A DNA stretch of 64,000 bases from Paraburkholderia youngii (GTDB lineage Bacteria > Pseudomonadota > Gammaproteobacteria > Burkholderiales > Burkholderiaceae): the NCBI RefSeq assembly GCF_013366925.1, contig NZ_JAALDK010000003.1, positions 1 through 64,000 of the forward strand, read 5' to 3'. The notes under the pieces were generated by a model. That model was not told where the DNA came from. It saw only the letters and a program-made list of their open reading frames with translations, and ran no database searches. The translations under genes and the position numbers were made by a program. Shown here piece by piece: positions 53,599 through 63,762 of this stretch (within the stretch, counting starts at the first letter, position 1; each line of letters begins with the position of its first letter).

Positions 53599-54792
53599 AT
53601 GGCCGTGAACAACTACGATGTTGTCGTAATTGGAGCTGGGGTGATCGGTACCTCGGTCGCGTTTCACCTACAAAAGCTGGGCGCCAGAAACGTGCTGGTA
53701 CTCGACCGCGCGACCATTGGCGCAGGCACGACGTCACAATCGTCTGGCATTCTGAGAACGCATTATTCGGTAAAGGAAAACGTCGAATTGGCACGTAAGT
53801 CGTGGTCGGTGTTCAACGATTTCGCTGCCTATCTTGGCGACGAAGAAGCTTCTTGCGGCCTGGTCAAGTGCGGCTACATGATCGTCTCGGCGGATAACGA
53901 AAAACTTGAACCGCTCCGTGCATCGCTGGAGCAACAGAAGGCCCAGGGTATTCCCCTCGAACTGCTCGATGCGCAGCAGGCAAAAGAACGCATGCCGATT
54001 GCCATCTTCGACGACGCCGCGCTAATCGGCTATGAACCGGAAGCTGGGTTCGCGGATGCATATCTCACTGCAACCAGCTTCGCACGCGCCGCGCGACGTG
54101 GCGGCGTGACGATCCGCGAGAACGTTACTGTGAACAGGCTGTTGATCGAGAGCGGAAAGGTGGTGGGCGTGTCGACGAGCGTGGGCGATTTCAGTACCGG
54201 TGCCGTTATCAGCACGCAAAACATCTGGACGCCGGAGCTGGCTGGCTGGACCGGCAGGACGCTCCCACTTGCGCCGGAACGTCACGCAGTTCTTGCGCTC
54301 GAGTGCCCCGAAGCGCCCTACACTTTCCAGATGCCGGTATTCAAGGATCTCGCATCGGAAGGCATGCTGTATTACCGCAGTTACGGCGGGAACCGGATGC
54401 TGGTCAGCGAAGGAGTGGTCGGCGAGAAACTGAGCACGGCAGACACCGAACAGGGAGACATCCCGATGGACTATGTCGTCGATGTCGGCGCACAGGTCGC
54501 CGAGCGTTTCCCGGCATACGAGACGGCAGGCATCGCGTCTTCATGGACCGGTGTCTATGACGTGACGCCGGACTGGAATCCCGTGCTCGGCGCGCTGCCA
54601 GGTATCGATGGCCTGGTGGTCGGCTATGGCTTCTCGGGCCACGGCTTCAAGCTTTCGCCCACGGTTGGGAAGATACTCGCACAGGCTGCGCTGGGTCGGC
54701 CGATAGATGTCTCGCTCAAACCCTACTCTATCGAGCGGTTCGCCACCGGCGAGCTGCTGACCGGCAAGTATGGCCTCGGCGCCGTTTCGTGA
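53599..54792 (+). CDS. DAO-family FAD oxidoreductase (sarcosine/dimethylglycine-oxidase-like)
   Basis: A 397-residue protein. It has the FAD loop VVVIGAGVIGTSVAFHLQKL, then IGAGTTSQSSGILRTHYSVK, and, near the end, SSWTGVYDVTPDWNPVLGAL and GYGFSGHGFKLSPTVGKILA. The length fits the single-subunit glycine-oxidase or sarcosine-oxidase beta type. The next genes encode a HutD-like protein and EtfBA, and ETF-QO lies upstream, so the enzyme may reduce ETF instead of oxygen. The start ATG lies right after aaagg. A fragment of a sister gene sits at 33024-33378. Confidence 0.88.
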   Translation: MAVNNYDVVVIGAGVIGTSVAFHLQKLGARNVLVLDRATIGAGTTSQSSGILRTHYSVKENVELARKSWSVFNDFAAYLGDEEASCGLVKCGYMIVSADNEKLEPLRASLEQQKAQGIPLELLDAQQAKERMPIAIFDDAALIGYEPEAGFADAYLTATSFARAARRGGVTIRENVTVNRLLIESGKVVGVSTSVGDFSTGAVISTQNIWTPELAGWTGRTLPLAPERHAVLALECPEAPYTFQMPVFKDLASEGMLYYRSYGGNRMLVSEGVVGEKLSTADTEQGDIPMDYVVDVGAQVAERFPAYETAGIASSWTGVYDVTPDWNPVLGALPGIDGLVVGYGFSGHGFKLSPTVGKILAQAALGRPIDVSLKPYSIERFATGELLTGKYGLGAVS

Positions 54793-55423
54793 AGTGACAG
54801 CGTCTGTCGAACTGGCGGTCCGGCCACTCGCTTGCATAGCACCGCAAGCCTGGCGCAATGGCCAAAGTACGACGCGTACCCTGGCAGAGGCCGCTGACGG
54901 AGGCTGGCGTATCAGCCTCGCCGACGTCGAACGCGATGGCTCATATTCGCGATTCGTCGGTATGAACCGCGTGTCGCTTGTCGTTCGGGGTGTAGGCGTC
55001 ACGCTAAATGCCGGCTCAAGACGCATAGACATGCGACACGGATGTGTGTCGGCGGAATATGACGGAGACGCCATCTGGCAAGCTAGTCTGCTTGACGGGC
55101 CAGTCCTGAAACTGAACGCCATCGTCGCGCGAGAGCGCTACACCGCTCGCATCGTGGTTCTACGGGAACCAATGCATCTACCGTCCGGATGCCTCGCGCT
55201 CGTGCTGACCCTGCATGGAGCCAGCATGCTGCGTGCACGCGATCTCTGCGAAACGTTCTTGCTTCCTGAAGCATATGTCTACACGCGCCCGGAAAACGGC
55301 GGCGCGTTCGACATCGAGGCAGCCCGCGATAAGGAACAATACGAGTTGAACGGCGAGGCGCACGACGAAGCTCAGGCGCCCTACGCGGCACTCGTCATTA
55401 TCGAACAGAAAGCGCGCGGATGA
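54770..55423 (+). CDS. HutD-like cupin-fold protein
   Basis: A 217-residue protein beginning [20 protein letters not shown], with [20 protein letters not shown] and [16 protein letters not shown], the order seen in HutD proteins. HutD genes often accompany histidine catabolism, but here no other hut gene is present, so a role with the oxidoreductase is likelier. It overlaps the preceding gene by 23 bases. Confidence 0.8.
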   Translation: MASAPFREVTASVELAVRPLACIAPQAWRNGQSTTRTLAEAADGGWRISLADVERDGSYSRFVGMNRVSLVVRGVGVTLNAGSRRIDMRHGCVSAEYDGDAIWQASLLDGPVLKLNAIVARERYTARIVVLREPMHLPSGCLALVLTLHGASMLRARDLCETFLLPEAYVYTRPENGGAFDIEAARDKEQYELNGEAHDEAQAPYAALVIIEQKARG

Positions 55424-55470
55424 CATGCGCGCGCTCCCAAATTCCCCCCCGAGCAACGAGGAAACCAGGC

Positions 55471-56220
55471 ATGAAGGTCATGGCAGCAGTTAAACGCGTT
55501 GTCGACTACAACGTAAAGGTCCGCGTGAAGGCTGATCAGACGGGCGTCGACATAGGGAACGTAAAGATGTCGATTAATCCTTTTGACGAGATCGCCGTCG
55601 AGGCGGCGACTCGCCTGAAGGAGGCTGGAGTCGCTCACGACGTGATCGCGGTCACTTGCGGCCCCGCGCAAAGCGGCGAGACTCTGCGTACGGCGCTCGC
55701 TATCGGTGCCGATCGCGCTCTGCATATCCAGACTGAAGCTGAACTGCAACCGCTGGGGGTCGCAAAGCTGCTGAAGGCCGTGGTCGAGCGCGAGCAACCG
55801 CAGCTCGTCATTCTCGGCAAGCAGGCCATTGACGACGACGCCGGTCAGACCGGCCAAATGCTCGCCGCACTTCTCGACTGGCCGCAAGCCACATTCGCAA
55901 GCGCTATCGAGATCGAGGGTAACGTCGCCACTGTTACCCGGGAAGTAGACGGCGGCCTCGAAGTGCTTCAGCTGGATCTTCCGGCCATCGTAACGACTGA
56001 CTTGCGGCTGAACGAGCCACGTTACGTGACGCTACCCAACATCATGAAAGCGAAGAAGAAACCGATGGACACGGTCACGCCGGCCGATCTCGGCGTGGAT
56101 CCCGCGCCGCGGCTGAAGACGCTGAAAGTCGCCGAGCCGGCCGCCCGCAAGGCGGGAGTACGCGTGACGGACGTCGCCACATTGATCGACAAACTGAAGA
56201 ATGAAGCAAAGGTGATCTGA
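55471..56220 (+). CDS. etfB: Electron transfer flavoprotein beta subunit
   Basis: A 249-residue protein beginning [20 protein letters not shown]. It has the strands and AMP-site helix of EtfB ([59 protein letters not shown]). The C-terminus carries the beta-subunit recognition stretch. The start has a weak ribosome site, and the next gene overlaps by one base. With EtfA it accepts electrons from acyl-CoA or amine dehydrogenases and gives them to ETF-QO. Confidence 0.93.
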   Translation: MKVMAAVKRVVDYNVKVRVKADQTGVDIGNVKMSINPFDEIAVEAATRLKEAGVAHDVIAVTCGPAQSGETLRTALAIGADRALHIQTEAELQPLGVAKLLKAVVEREQPQLVILGKQAIDDDAGQTGQMLAALLDWPQATFASAIEIEGNVATVTREVDGGLEVLQLDLPAIVTTDLRLNEPRYVTLPNIMKAKKKPMDTVTPADLGVDPAPRLKTLKVAEPAARKAGVRVTDVATLIDKLKNEAKVI

Positions 56221-57149
56221 TGACCACACTCGTCATTGCGGAACACAGAGACGCGGCGGTCTCGTCCGCCACACTGCACACAGTCAACGCAGCGCGCCAG
56301 CTCAATAACGGCGTGCACATGCTTGTCACAGGTTATAACGCGCATCCCGTCGCCGAAACCGCAGCCAGAATCGAAGGCGTCGACGTCGTCATTCTGATCG
56401 ATGCGCATATTCTGGCCGATGGCCTGGCGGAAAACATCGCCGCACAGGTGATTGCACTGGCGCCGTCTTATACACATGTGCTGTTCGCTGCGACTGCTGC
56501 GGGCAAGACCGTCGCACCGCGTGTTGCTGCAAAACTCGACGCATCTCAGATCTCGGACGTCATCGCCATTCATTCGGCCGATACGTTCGACCGTCCGATC
56601 TATGCAGACAACGCCATCGCAACCGTGCAGTGCGACGATGCGATCAAGGTAGCGACGATCCGCACTACCGCTTTCGACGCCGCGCCCGCGACTGGCGGCA
56701 GCGCATCAATTGTCACGATCGAAGCTGCCGAAGGTACACGGCGGGTACGTTTCGTGCGTCGCGAAGTGGCTGAAAACGAGCGGCCGGAACTAACGTCAGC
56801 ACGAATCGTCATCTCGGGTGGGCGCGGTATGGGTAGTGCGGAGAACTTTGCGTTACTCGATCCGCTGGCACAGAAGCTCGGTGCGGCGGTAGGTGCGTCA
56901 CGAGCCGCGGTGGACTCGGGTTTCGCTCCGAACGACTGGCAGGTAGGACAGACCGGCAAGATCGTCGCTCCGCAGTTGTATATCGCCGTGGGCATTTCCG
57001 GTGCGATTCAGCATCTGGCCGGCATGAAGGACTCAAAAGTCATCGTCGCTGTGAATAAGGATCCAGAAGCGCCGATCTTTGGAATTGCAGATTATGGGCT
57101 GGTCGGCGATCTCTTTTCTGTATTACCGGAGCTAACGAGCCAGATCTGA
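56220..57149 (+). CDS. etfA: Electron transfer flavoprotein alpha subunit
   Basis: A 309-residue protein. The N-terminal part reads [20 protein letters not shown]. The FAD-binding C-terminal domain shows [40 protein letters not shown], and [19 protein letters not shown], all typical. It starts one base inside the EtfB stop (TGATG). Together with ETF-QO it links the oxidoreductase to the respiratory chain. Confidence 0.94.
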   Translation: MTTLVIAEHRDAAVSSATLHTVNAARQLNNGVHMLVTGYNAHPVAETAARIEGVDVVILIDAHILADGLAENIAAQVIALAPSYTHVLFAATAAGKTVAPRVAAKLDASQISDVIAIHSADTFDRPIYADNAIATVQCDDAIKVATIRTTAFDAAPATGGSASIVTIEAAEGTRRVRFVRREVAENERPELTSARIVISGGRGMGSAENFALLDPLAQKLGAAVGASRAAVDSGFAPNDWQVGQTGKIVAPQLYIAVGISGAIQHLAGMKDSKVIVAVNKDPEAPIFGIADYGLVGDLFSVLPELTSQI

Positions 57150-57789
57150 CGCTCGCGATGAGTCCTTCATCATGGGCCGCCGTTCGCTACCGGTGGCACA
57201 ATCCGTTTTTTTCGTCATTCCCCGCGATAGCTATCCGATCGCAAGCCAGCTAGCGCTACATGGCGGAATCTCCTGCCGCGTCAAGCTTTCGCTTCGCACG
57301 CCAACCAAGGCCGGCGGAAGCAGCACGGTCCCCATATTGCCGAATAAGACGCACTTGAGTATGCGCCGAACCTTTGGATAGCATGCGAGCACAGTTGCGG
57401 ACAGCGAGCCGCGATCTGGCAGCAGCACTATCGGCAGTTTCGTGCTGCCGGACACAATCAAAAAACTACCACTAGGCAGTCTATACACCGGGCGGTTCGA
57501 TATCGGATCAAGACTTAGCATGGACATCAGGCGGCCCTTTGCGCGGTCGCGCTGCCGGCGGGCTACCTGTATCTGCCGACATATCGGCGATCAATTACGG
57601 ATGTGAAGGCTTGAACGATCGCGGCGAATTTGAGGATATGCCCCCCCGCACCTTGACTTGCTCAACGCGACGCATGTCAGGCGCGCGCCAACGAATTGAA
57701 TTCCTGAAGCAGATAGCAGCAACGGCTGCGGCTCAATGCACGTGGGTGCTCTCGTGCGGTAGTCCACCCGCACGCCCTCTTCTGGCGCC
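57150..57789. other. Region without a supported gene
   Basis: Between the EtfA stop and the ABC permease stop, about 640 bases hold only overlapping small frames without family features. The two gene groups converge here, so a terminator is expected, but I saw no clear hairpin with a T run. Confidence 0.35.
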
Positions 57790-58635
57790 TCAGCGAACAT
57801 GCGCCGCTCTTTTTCTCAGCACGCCCATCAACCACATCAAAACAAGCGAAAGCACAATCCAAAGCGTTGCCGCTGCAAGAATAGCCGGGCTGATCTGCTC
57901 CCGAAGTCCAGACCACATCTGTCTTGGCAGCGTGAAATACTGCGGACTTGGAAGAATGAAAAGCGCGAAAACTACCTCGTCAAACGATGTGATAAACGCG
58001 AGTACCGCGCCGGCCGTCACGCCTGGCATGATGAGCGGAAGCGTTACCTTTCGAAACACCATCCAGGGCGGCGCCCCCATGATGGCGCCCGCCCGTTCAA
58101 AGGACCGATCGAGGCCGCTCACAGAGGCAAGCACCGTAACTACAACGAAGGGGATGCCAAGCGCGGTGTGCGCTGCAATGAGACCCCACAAGTTATCAAC
58201 GAGCCCTACCTTTGCGAATACGAAGTAAGTTCCCGCTCCGGTGACAATCGTTGGTACAACCATCGGTGCGAGAATGAAGCTCATGAGGAGCGACCTGCTG
58301 GGCAGCAAACGCTGCCTCAGGCCCAGCGCTGCTGCTGTGCCAATGGACGCAGAAAGAGCCGTTGTGGCAACGCCCACAATGAGGCTGTTCTTGACCGAAA
58401 GCAGCCACCTTGGGTTGTCGAAAAACGATTCATACCACCGAAGCGACCACGCATCAGCTTGCAAATGCAACATCGCTCGAGAGAACGTGAAATAGGGTTC
58501 CGCGTTGAACGAAAGAGGGATGATGACAAGAACCGGCGCGACGAGGAAAAGAAAGATTGTCGTGCACATTACGGCAAAAAGTATGCTCCATCCCTTTTCG
58601 ACGGGAGAACGAAACGGCTGGCTATGGACGTTCAT
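57790..58635 (-). CDS. ABC transporter permease (PotC type)
   Basis: A 281-residue inner-membrane permease with about six hydrophobic segments. It shows PVLVIIPLSFNAEPYFTFSR and the EAA-loop ERAGAIMGAPPWMVFRKVTL, typical of the second permease of polyamine-type importers. It starts two bases after the stop of the first permease. With the ATPase and binding protein it forms the operon 62154-57790. Confidence 0.9.
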   Translation of the reverse strand: MNVHSQPFRSPVEKGWSILFAVMCTTIFLFLVAPVLVIIPLSFNAEPYFTFSRAMLHLQADAWSLRWYESFFDNPRWLLSVKNSLIVGVATTALSASIGTAAALGLRQRLLPSRSLLMSFILAPMVVPTIVTGAGTYFVFAKVGLVDNLWGLIAAHTALGIPFVVVTVLASVSGLDRSFERAGAIMGAPPWMVFRKVTLPLIMPGVTAGAVLAFITSFDEVVFALFILPSPQYFTLPRQMWSGLREQISPAILAAATLWIVLSLVLMWLMGVLRKRAAHVR

Positions 58636-58637
58636 GG

Positions 58638-59906
58638 TTACCCCATCTTGAGATTTTCAGCGCCAACCATTCGGTTGTACACGAAGTAGAGCGCGAGCAC
58701 CGCAACAAGTAGTACGATGCTAAGCGCTGCCGCCAGCCCCCAGTTCAACGAAGTCTGTACGTTGAAAGCGATCATGTTCGAAATCATCTGGCCAGACTGT
58801 CCGCCGACAAGTGCAGGCGTGATGTAATAACCCAAAGCAAGGATCAGTACCAGCAAACCACCGGCGCCTACTCCTGGCAAAGTAATCGGAAAATAAACTT
58901 TCCAGAACGAAATGAACCGCCCTGCTCCAAGAGATTGTGCAGCTCGCATGTAGCTAGGTGGAACCGCAACCATTACGCTGTATAGCGGCAGAATGAAGAA
59001 CGGCAACAGGATATGTGTCATGGAGATCAGTGTGCCCGTCAGGTTATAGATCAACATGACACGGTTGTGGTCATTGACCACTCCGGCCAGAACGAGAAGA
59101 TCGTTGAACACTCCTTGAGATTGCAACATCACCATCCATGCAGTGACGCGAACAAGCATTGACGTCCAGAAAGGCACCAGCACCAGAATCATCAATTTGT
59201 TCGCAGTGGACTTTGATCGTGTCGCCATGAGGTAAGCAATCGGATACCCCAACACAGCGCACAACGCGGTAACGGCGACGGAAACCAGGAACGTTTTCAG
59301 GTAGAGCGAGCGATAGATTCTGCTGTCTTCCGGTTGTGACTCGATACTGCCTTGCTCATCGCGTCGGAAGTCTAGCGCCGCAAGGTAATTATCTAGCGTG
59401 AATGGTCGCGTTGCGCGTGCAAGCATCGGTATCACGCCGGGATCAGTCCATACCGGATCCACGTTCGCGAACCACTGAGCAGTCGGTACTTCGTCAGCAG
59501 TAGCAGCGCGCCGCGCCGTACGTTCAACGACAGATCGAAGCCCCGAGCGTTCGGTATTCAGTCGCCTCGCGACCAGACCGAGCTTGCCATTTTCTCTTGC
59601 AGTAACGAGGTCACGGGCCAGAGCTGTCCACATCTGACCTGCCGCGTCCCTGGAACCGGCGTCGAGGGCTCGAGCGGTCGCCGGAAGAAGGTCGCGCAGC
59701 GTTGCATCGTAGACGCTGACCTCAAACATCTTCGCGATCGGCACAACAAAGGTCAGCAGCAGGAACACGATCACCGGCAGGACAAGCAGAAAAGATTTTC
59801 GCGTCTCGCGGCGCCTCGCCTTCTGAACCCGGCTCTTTAACGTAGCGCCACATTGTTCGTCATGGGAATCGTCAGGGCCGCTCTCAGCTATTGTCACCGG
59901 ATTCAT
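58638..59906 (-). CDS. ABC transporter permease (PotB type), long N-terminus
   Basis: A 422-residue permease, longer than the usual 280-300. Residues about 80-180 form a soluble, charged insert between the first and second hydrophobic segments (RDLVTARENGKLGLVARRLN and neighbours). The remaining part is standard: IAYLMATRSKSTANKLMILV, WTSMLVRVTAWMVMLQSQGV, and the EAA-loop YMRAAQSLGAGRFISFWKVY. Inserts of this kind are known in some polyamine-type permeases of proteobacteria. The start overlaps the ATPase stop by four bases. Confidence 0.88.
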   Translation of the reverse strand: MNPVTIAESGPDDSHDEQCGATLKSRVQKARRRETRKSFLLVLPVIVFLLLTFVVPIAKMFEVSVYDATLRDLLPATARALDAGSRDAAGQMWTALARDLVTARENGKLGLVARRLNTERSGLRSVVERTARRAATADEVPTAQWFANVDPVWTDPGVIPMLARATRPFTLDNYLAALDFRRDEQGSIESQPEDSRIYRSLYLKTFLVSVAVTALCAVLGYPIAYLMATRSKSTANKLMILVLVPFWTSMLVRVTAWMVMLQSQGVFNDLLVLAGVVNDHNRVMLIYNLTGTLISMTHILLPFFILPLYSVMVAVPPSYMRAAQSLGAGRFISFWKVYFPITLPGVGAGGLLVLILALGYYITPALVGGQSGQMISNMIAFNVQTSLNWGLAAALSIVLLVAVLALYFVYNRMVGAENLKMG

Positions 59907-61054
59907 GTCGGGCCTCCCGCAGCCAACAGCGCGCGGCTGTCAACTGAGCGCCAGCCGATGGGTAGCGTCTGTCCTGAGCGAAGAGATCCGAGGCTGGACG
60001 TGTTCGCGATTTTCACTGAAATTTCGTTGCCGCTCGGAATCTTGCATGTCAGTCTGACGTGATCGCCATAGTAGGTCGACTCAATGATCTCCGAGTTCAC
60101 ACGGTTCTCGAACGCCGTTTCGTGCGAGGCAATCACTACGCGCTCGGGACGCAACACCAGAGACACGCGCGACCCCGACGGCAGCGGCTTTGCAGTGCGT
60201 GCCTCAAACTGGCACTCTCCGTGAGTGACTTTTGCGCGGAAGTCGCCGTCCGCCGACGCGTAACATTCGCGTACGACACTGTCCAGCAGATTGTTGTCGC
60301 CAACGAACCGCGACACAAACTCGGTGTTTGGGGATTCATAAATCTCGGTCGGCGGACCGATCTGTTCTATGATTCCATTGTTGAAGATTGCGACCCGGTC
60401 AGACATGGCCAGCGCTTCATCCTGATCGTGGGTGACATAGACCACCGTCACGCCAAGCATCTTGTGCAGATGCTTGATTTCCGTTTGCATGTGCTCGCGA
60501 AGCTGTTTATCCAGAGCACCAAGAGGCTCGTCCATCAGCACCAAGGTGGGCTCGAAGACCAAGGCACGGGCCAGCGCGATCCGCTGCTGCTGGCCGCCAG
60601 AGAGCTGAGCCGGCCGACGGGAAGCGAATGCATGCATCTTCACCATTTCCAACGCCGTTGCTACTTTTTTCGCGATCTGGTCTTTGGGAACCTTTCTCGC
60701 TGCAAGTGGAAAGGCCACGTTGTCTGCGATCGACATATGAGGAAACAGCGCATAGTTCTGGAAGACCATGCCAATGCCCCGTCTATGCGGCGGCGTCGTT
60801 GTCAGATTCACACCGTCGATGCTAATCGTCCCAGCAGTCGGCGCCTCAAAACCCGCCAGCATCATCAAGGTTGTTGTTTTGCCGGATCCCGACGGGCCAA
60901 GCAGGGTCAGAAACTCACCCCGCCTGACCGCAAGGGAGAGCGATTTCACCACTTGGGTGCTCCCGTCGTAGCTCTTTTCTACCTGCGAGAATACGACGTG
61001 GTTCCCGTCGGCCACTCTCGAACTTCCATTTCGTTGCTGGGAAACGTTTCGCAT
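59903..61054 (-). CDS. ABC transporter ATP-binding protein (PotA type)
   Basis: A 383-residue ATPase. It has Walker A GPSGSGKTTTLMMLAGFEAP, Q-loop MVFQNYALFPHMSIADNVAF, signature LSGGQQQRIALARALVFEPT, Walker B LVLMDEPLGALDKQLREHM, and switch VTHDQDEALAMSDRVAIF. A C-terminal TOBE region follows (SRVSLVLRPERVVIAS). The first residues (MRNVSQQRNGSSRVADGNHV) are less conserved, so the real start could be later. It energises the polyamine-type importer. Confidence 0.92.
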   Translation of the reverse strand: MRNVSQQRNGSSRVADGNHVVFSQVEKSYDGSTQVVKSLSLAVRRGEFLTLLGPSGSGKTTTLMMLAGFEAPTAGTISIDGVNLTTTPPHRRGIGMVFQNYALFPHMSIADNVAFPLAARKVPKDQIAKKVATALEMVKMHAFASRRPAQLSGGQQQRIALARALVFEPTLVLMDEPLGALDKQLREHMQTEIKHLHKMLGVTVVYVTHDQDEALAMSDRVAIFNNGIIEQIGPPTEIYESPNTEFVSRFVGDNNLLDSVVRECYASADGDFRAKVTHGECQFEARTAKPLPSGSRVSLVLRPERVVIASHETAFENRVNSEIIESTYYGDHVRLTCKIPSGNEISVKIANTSSLGSLRSGQTLPIGWRSVDSRALLAAGGPT

Positions 61055-61071
61055 TTGCGTTACCTTGATCC

Positions 61072-62154
61072 TTAGCGGGCCATCCAGGCGGCCCAGCGCC
61101 GGTTAATTTCGTCCTGCTCATCGTTCCAGAATGCAGTGTCGTTCGCGAGGCCGACCTTCAGATTGGCGGGCGACGTCGGCAGGTTGTCCCGCAAGGACGC
61201 GTCAACAAGCTGAAGTGCCGAGCGGCGCGCCGGCGCGTAGCTGATATATTTCGTCTGACTTGCAAGCTGCGGCGACGATGTCGCATACCGGATGAAATCG
61301 AGTGCGGCCGCCTTGTTTTTGCTCGCCTTGGAGATCGCAAAGACATCTCCGTTGATGATCTGTCCTTGCCAGACGATGCCGAACGGTTTCTTTTCTTTGG
61401 TAATAGCGTCGGTGAATCGTCCATTACCGCCTTCGGTCATCGCGACTTCACCGTCGGCAAGAAGTTGAACCGACTGCGCCTGCGCTCCCCAGAACACCGC
61501 ACTTGGCTTGATCGTGTCCAGTTTCTTGAAGGCGCGCTCAAGTCCTGCCGGCGTTCGCAGCGTCGCGTAGACCTTGTCGCGAGGCACGCCATCCGCCATC
61601 AGGGCCCATTCCAGATTTCCGTTCGGTTTATTGCTAAGTCCCCGTTTCCCCGGGAATTTTTTCAGATCAAAGAAGTCTGCGATCGTCGTCGGTTGGGCTC
61701 CGGAGAACTTTCTCTTGTCAAATGCGATTACGTTGGACCAGAGAATGGTTCCGGCACCACAGTCCAGCAATGATCCGTTGACGAAGTCGGCCGATGCAGG
61801 CTTGCCATCCGGTGAAGGAGCAAGGGAACTCGCCTTGATGGGGTCGATCAACCCCTCGTCGCAGGCTCGCGCGGCATCCTGAAACTCAAGGTCAATGACG
61901 TCCCAAGCCCCAGATCCGGCCTGTACCTGGGAGCGCAGCTCCGCGAGACCGCCGTTGTAATCGGCCGGCAAGATCTTGGTGCCGGTCTTCGCGGTGTAAG
62001 GCTCAAAGAAGGCCTTGGACTGGCTGGCGGTATATGCCCCACCGAAAGATGCGATGACCAGCTGTTGAGCCTGAGCCGATGTAGCTGGCAGAACTGCTGC
62101 CAGGACGGTGAACAGGCACGCCCGTGCTTGCTTCGATGTGTTTCCGATTTTCAT
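61072..62154 (-). CDS. Periplasmic binding protein (PotD/PotF-like)
   Basis: A 360-residue binding protein beginning MKIGNTSKQARACLFTVLAA, with a signal peptide and a probable cleavage after SAQA. The mature part starts QQLVIASFGGAYTASQSKAF. Internal pieces such as AELRSQVQAGSGAWDVIDLE and MTEGGNGRFTDAITKE are typical of polyamine-type or amino-acid-derivative binding proteins. The ATG has an agagag site; an earlier Met (62193) is less likely. It is the first gene of the importer operon, which ends with the PotC-type permease. Confidence 0.9.
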   Translation of the reverse strand: MKIGNTSKQARACLFTVLAAVLPATSAQAQQLVIASFGGAYTASQSKAFFEPYTAKTGTKILPADYNGGLAELRSQVQAGSGAWDVIDLEFQDAARACDEGLIDPIKASSLAPSPDGKPASADFVNGSLLDCGAGTILWSNVIAFDKRKFSGAQPTTIADFFDLKKFPGKRGLSNKPNGNLEWALMADGVPRDKVYATLRTPAGLERAFKKLDTIKPSAVFWGAQAQSVQLLADGEVAMTEGGNGRFTDAITKEKKPFGIVWQGQIINGDVFAISKASKNKAAALDFIRYATSSPQLASQTKYISYAPARRSALQLVDASLRDNLPTSPANLKVGLANDTAFWNDEQDEINRRWAAWMAR

Positions 62155-62207
62155 ACATACCTCTCTCGACGATACGTTAAGGGTCATTGTCACGAGCTAG
62201 CAGGCGT

Positions 62208-63551
62208 TTAGACCTGCGCCAAGTCCTTCTCCAAACGCCGGGCCAACTGGAGAACCCACTTGTCGGCACCTGCGGCGCCAACAAGTTGCACACTTACTGG
62301 GAGCCCTCTGTCATCCTGTCCTGATGGCAGTGCAACTGCGGGCGCTCCGACGAGGTTGAAAAACGAGGTGTAAAGTGTCAGCGCATTCCCGACGGGACAC
62401 AGTTGCTCGCCGATCGGCACCCTGGTGCTCCCGATCTCAGGGGCGACGATTGGACAGGTAGGTGTGAGAACTACGTCGACATTGTCGAACTGGCGCGAGA
62501 AGGAGCGTCGATATTCGGTCAGAAGCCTTTGACATTGCACGTAACTCTCAGCGGACAACTGCTGACCTAATATAAAACCACTCCTGATATCGGCACCATA
62601 CTTTTCCCCGCACGTCTCGATCAACGGCGAGTGATAGGCGAGCGCCTCGGCGAGCTGGATCGTGAGCGACACTGTTCGAGATTCGGCGGCATCGGGCAAC
62701 TCGATCTCGTGAAAACGGGCTCCCAGCCCGCGCAGCGCAGCCAGAGCCGACTCATAACCGGCTCTGACCGAGGGTTGAAGAACGAGAGCTGCGTCGGGCA
62801 GTACGCCCACCCGGAGCGACCTTGCGCACTTGACGGGACTGAATGTGTCCAGGTCGGTCAGCCATGCCGTAACAATCGACACGTCGTCCGCGCTTGCAGC
62901 AATGATCCCCACGTGGTCCAACGTCCAGCAAAACGGGATTACTCCCGTCGAGTCGAGCAGTCCAAAAGACGGCTTGAATCCGGTGACGCCGCACAGCGCG
63001 GCAGGAACGCGCACTGAGCCGCCGGTATCGGTGCCCAACGCAAATGGCACGATGCCGGCTGCCACAGCTGCGGCGGATCCCCCGCTGGACCCGCCAGCCA
63101 ATCGACTCCGGTCCCACGGGTTGACTGTTGTGCCAGTGAACAGGTTTTCGCCGGTCGCGCCATAGGCAAACTCGTGCATATTCGCTTTGCCAATCAGGAC
63201 AGCGCCAGCATCCGCAAGCTTTCGAACGACTACGGAATCTTCCGTTGGATAGTGCTCCGCATATACCCGGCTCCCGGCCGTTGTCCGGATGCCCGCTGTG
63301 TTGAAAGCATCCTTTGCGACGTAGGGAACGCCGTCCAGCAATCCTAGCGAAGCCCCGCGGCGACGCCGATCATCCGCCGCCGCTGCTTGCTCCCGACCGC
63401 GTTCACTGGTCACGGTTATCAGGCATTTCAGCCATGAATTGGTCGCCTCCGCAAGCGCCAGACTATGCGCGATAAACTCAGACGACGTAGCGTCGCCATT
63501 GGCTAGCACTCGCGACATATCTCTGAGGTTTGTGCCCCGTACCGGTGTCAT
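62208..63551 (-). CDS. Amidase signature enzyme (AtzE-like)
   Basis: A 447-residue amidase of the amidase-signature family. The catalytic Lys is in YVAKDAFNTAG, and the Ser-Gly-rich core is RLAGGSSGGSAAAVAAGIVP followed by GTDTGGSVRVPAALCGVTGF, giving the Ser-Ser-Lys triad. The ATG at 63551 overlaps the stop of the next gene by four bases. Together with the small DUF4089/AtzG-type subunit it resembles the AtzG-AtzE pair (1-carboxybiuret hydrolase). In this cluster it may hydrolyse an imported amide. Confidence 0.87.
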   Translation of the reverse strand: MTPVRGTNLRDMSRVLANGDATSSEFIAHSLALAEATNSWLKCLITVTSERGREQAAAADDRRRRGASLGLLDGVPYVAKDAFNTAGIRTTAGSRVYAEHYPTEDSVVVRKLADAGAVLIGKANMHEFAYGATGENLFTGTTVNPWDRSRLAGGSSGGSAAAVAAGIVPFALGTDTGGSVRVPAALCGVTGFKPSFGLLDSTGVIPFCWTLDHVGIIAASADDVSIVTAWLTDLDTFSPVKCARSLRVGVLPDAALVLQPSVRAGYESALAALRGLGARFHEIELPDAAESRTVSLTIQLAEALAYHSPLIETCGEKYGADIRSGFILGQQLSAESYVQCQRLLTEYRRSFSRQFDNVDVVLTPTCPIVAPEIGSTRVPIGEQLCPVGNALTLYTSFFNLVGAPAVALPSGQDDRGLPVSVQLVGAAGADKWVLQLARRLEKDLAQV

Positions 63552-63757
63552 GATTGCGTACCCTCGGCCCACGGCGGCGCCACGTCGCCGAGATCTTTTG
63601 CCCGAATCTCCGCAAGGCGCCCGACGAGACTGGACAGGTCCGATACCACGCCGAAACGCGGGTCCACCAGCTCAGTGAGGTCCTTTTCGGTCCAGCGACT
63701 GCCGAAGAACTCCCGGTTGACCGCGATGAGGGTCTTCAGTGCGATTCCATCAGCCAT
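63548..63757 (-). CDS. AtzG/DUF4089-like small subunit
   Basis: A 69-residue helical protein beginning MADGIALKTLIAVNREFFGS, ending APPWAEGTQS. Proteins of this size next to AtzE-type amidases act as GatC-like partner subunits. The stop overlaps the amidase start (ATGA), so they are probably made together. A GTG at 63766, which overlaps the M24 stop as GTGA, is an alternative start. Confidence 0.65.
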   Translation of the reverse strand: MADGIALKTLIAVNREFFGSRWTEKDLTELVDPRFGVVSDLSSLVGRLAEIRAKDLGDVAPPWAEGTQS

Positions 63758-63762
63758 AATCT

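Noticed and set aside
57799..58689. A 296-codon plus-strand open frame
   Set aside because: It is antisense to the PotC-type permease and highly charged, without any family features.
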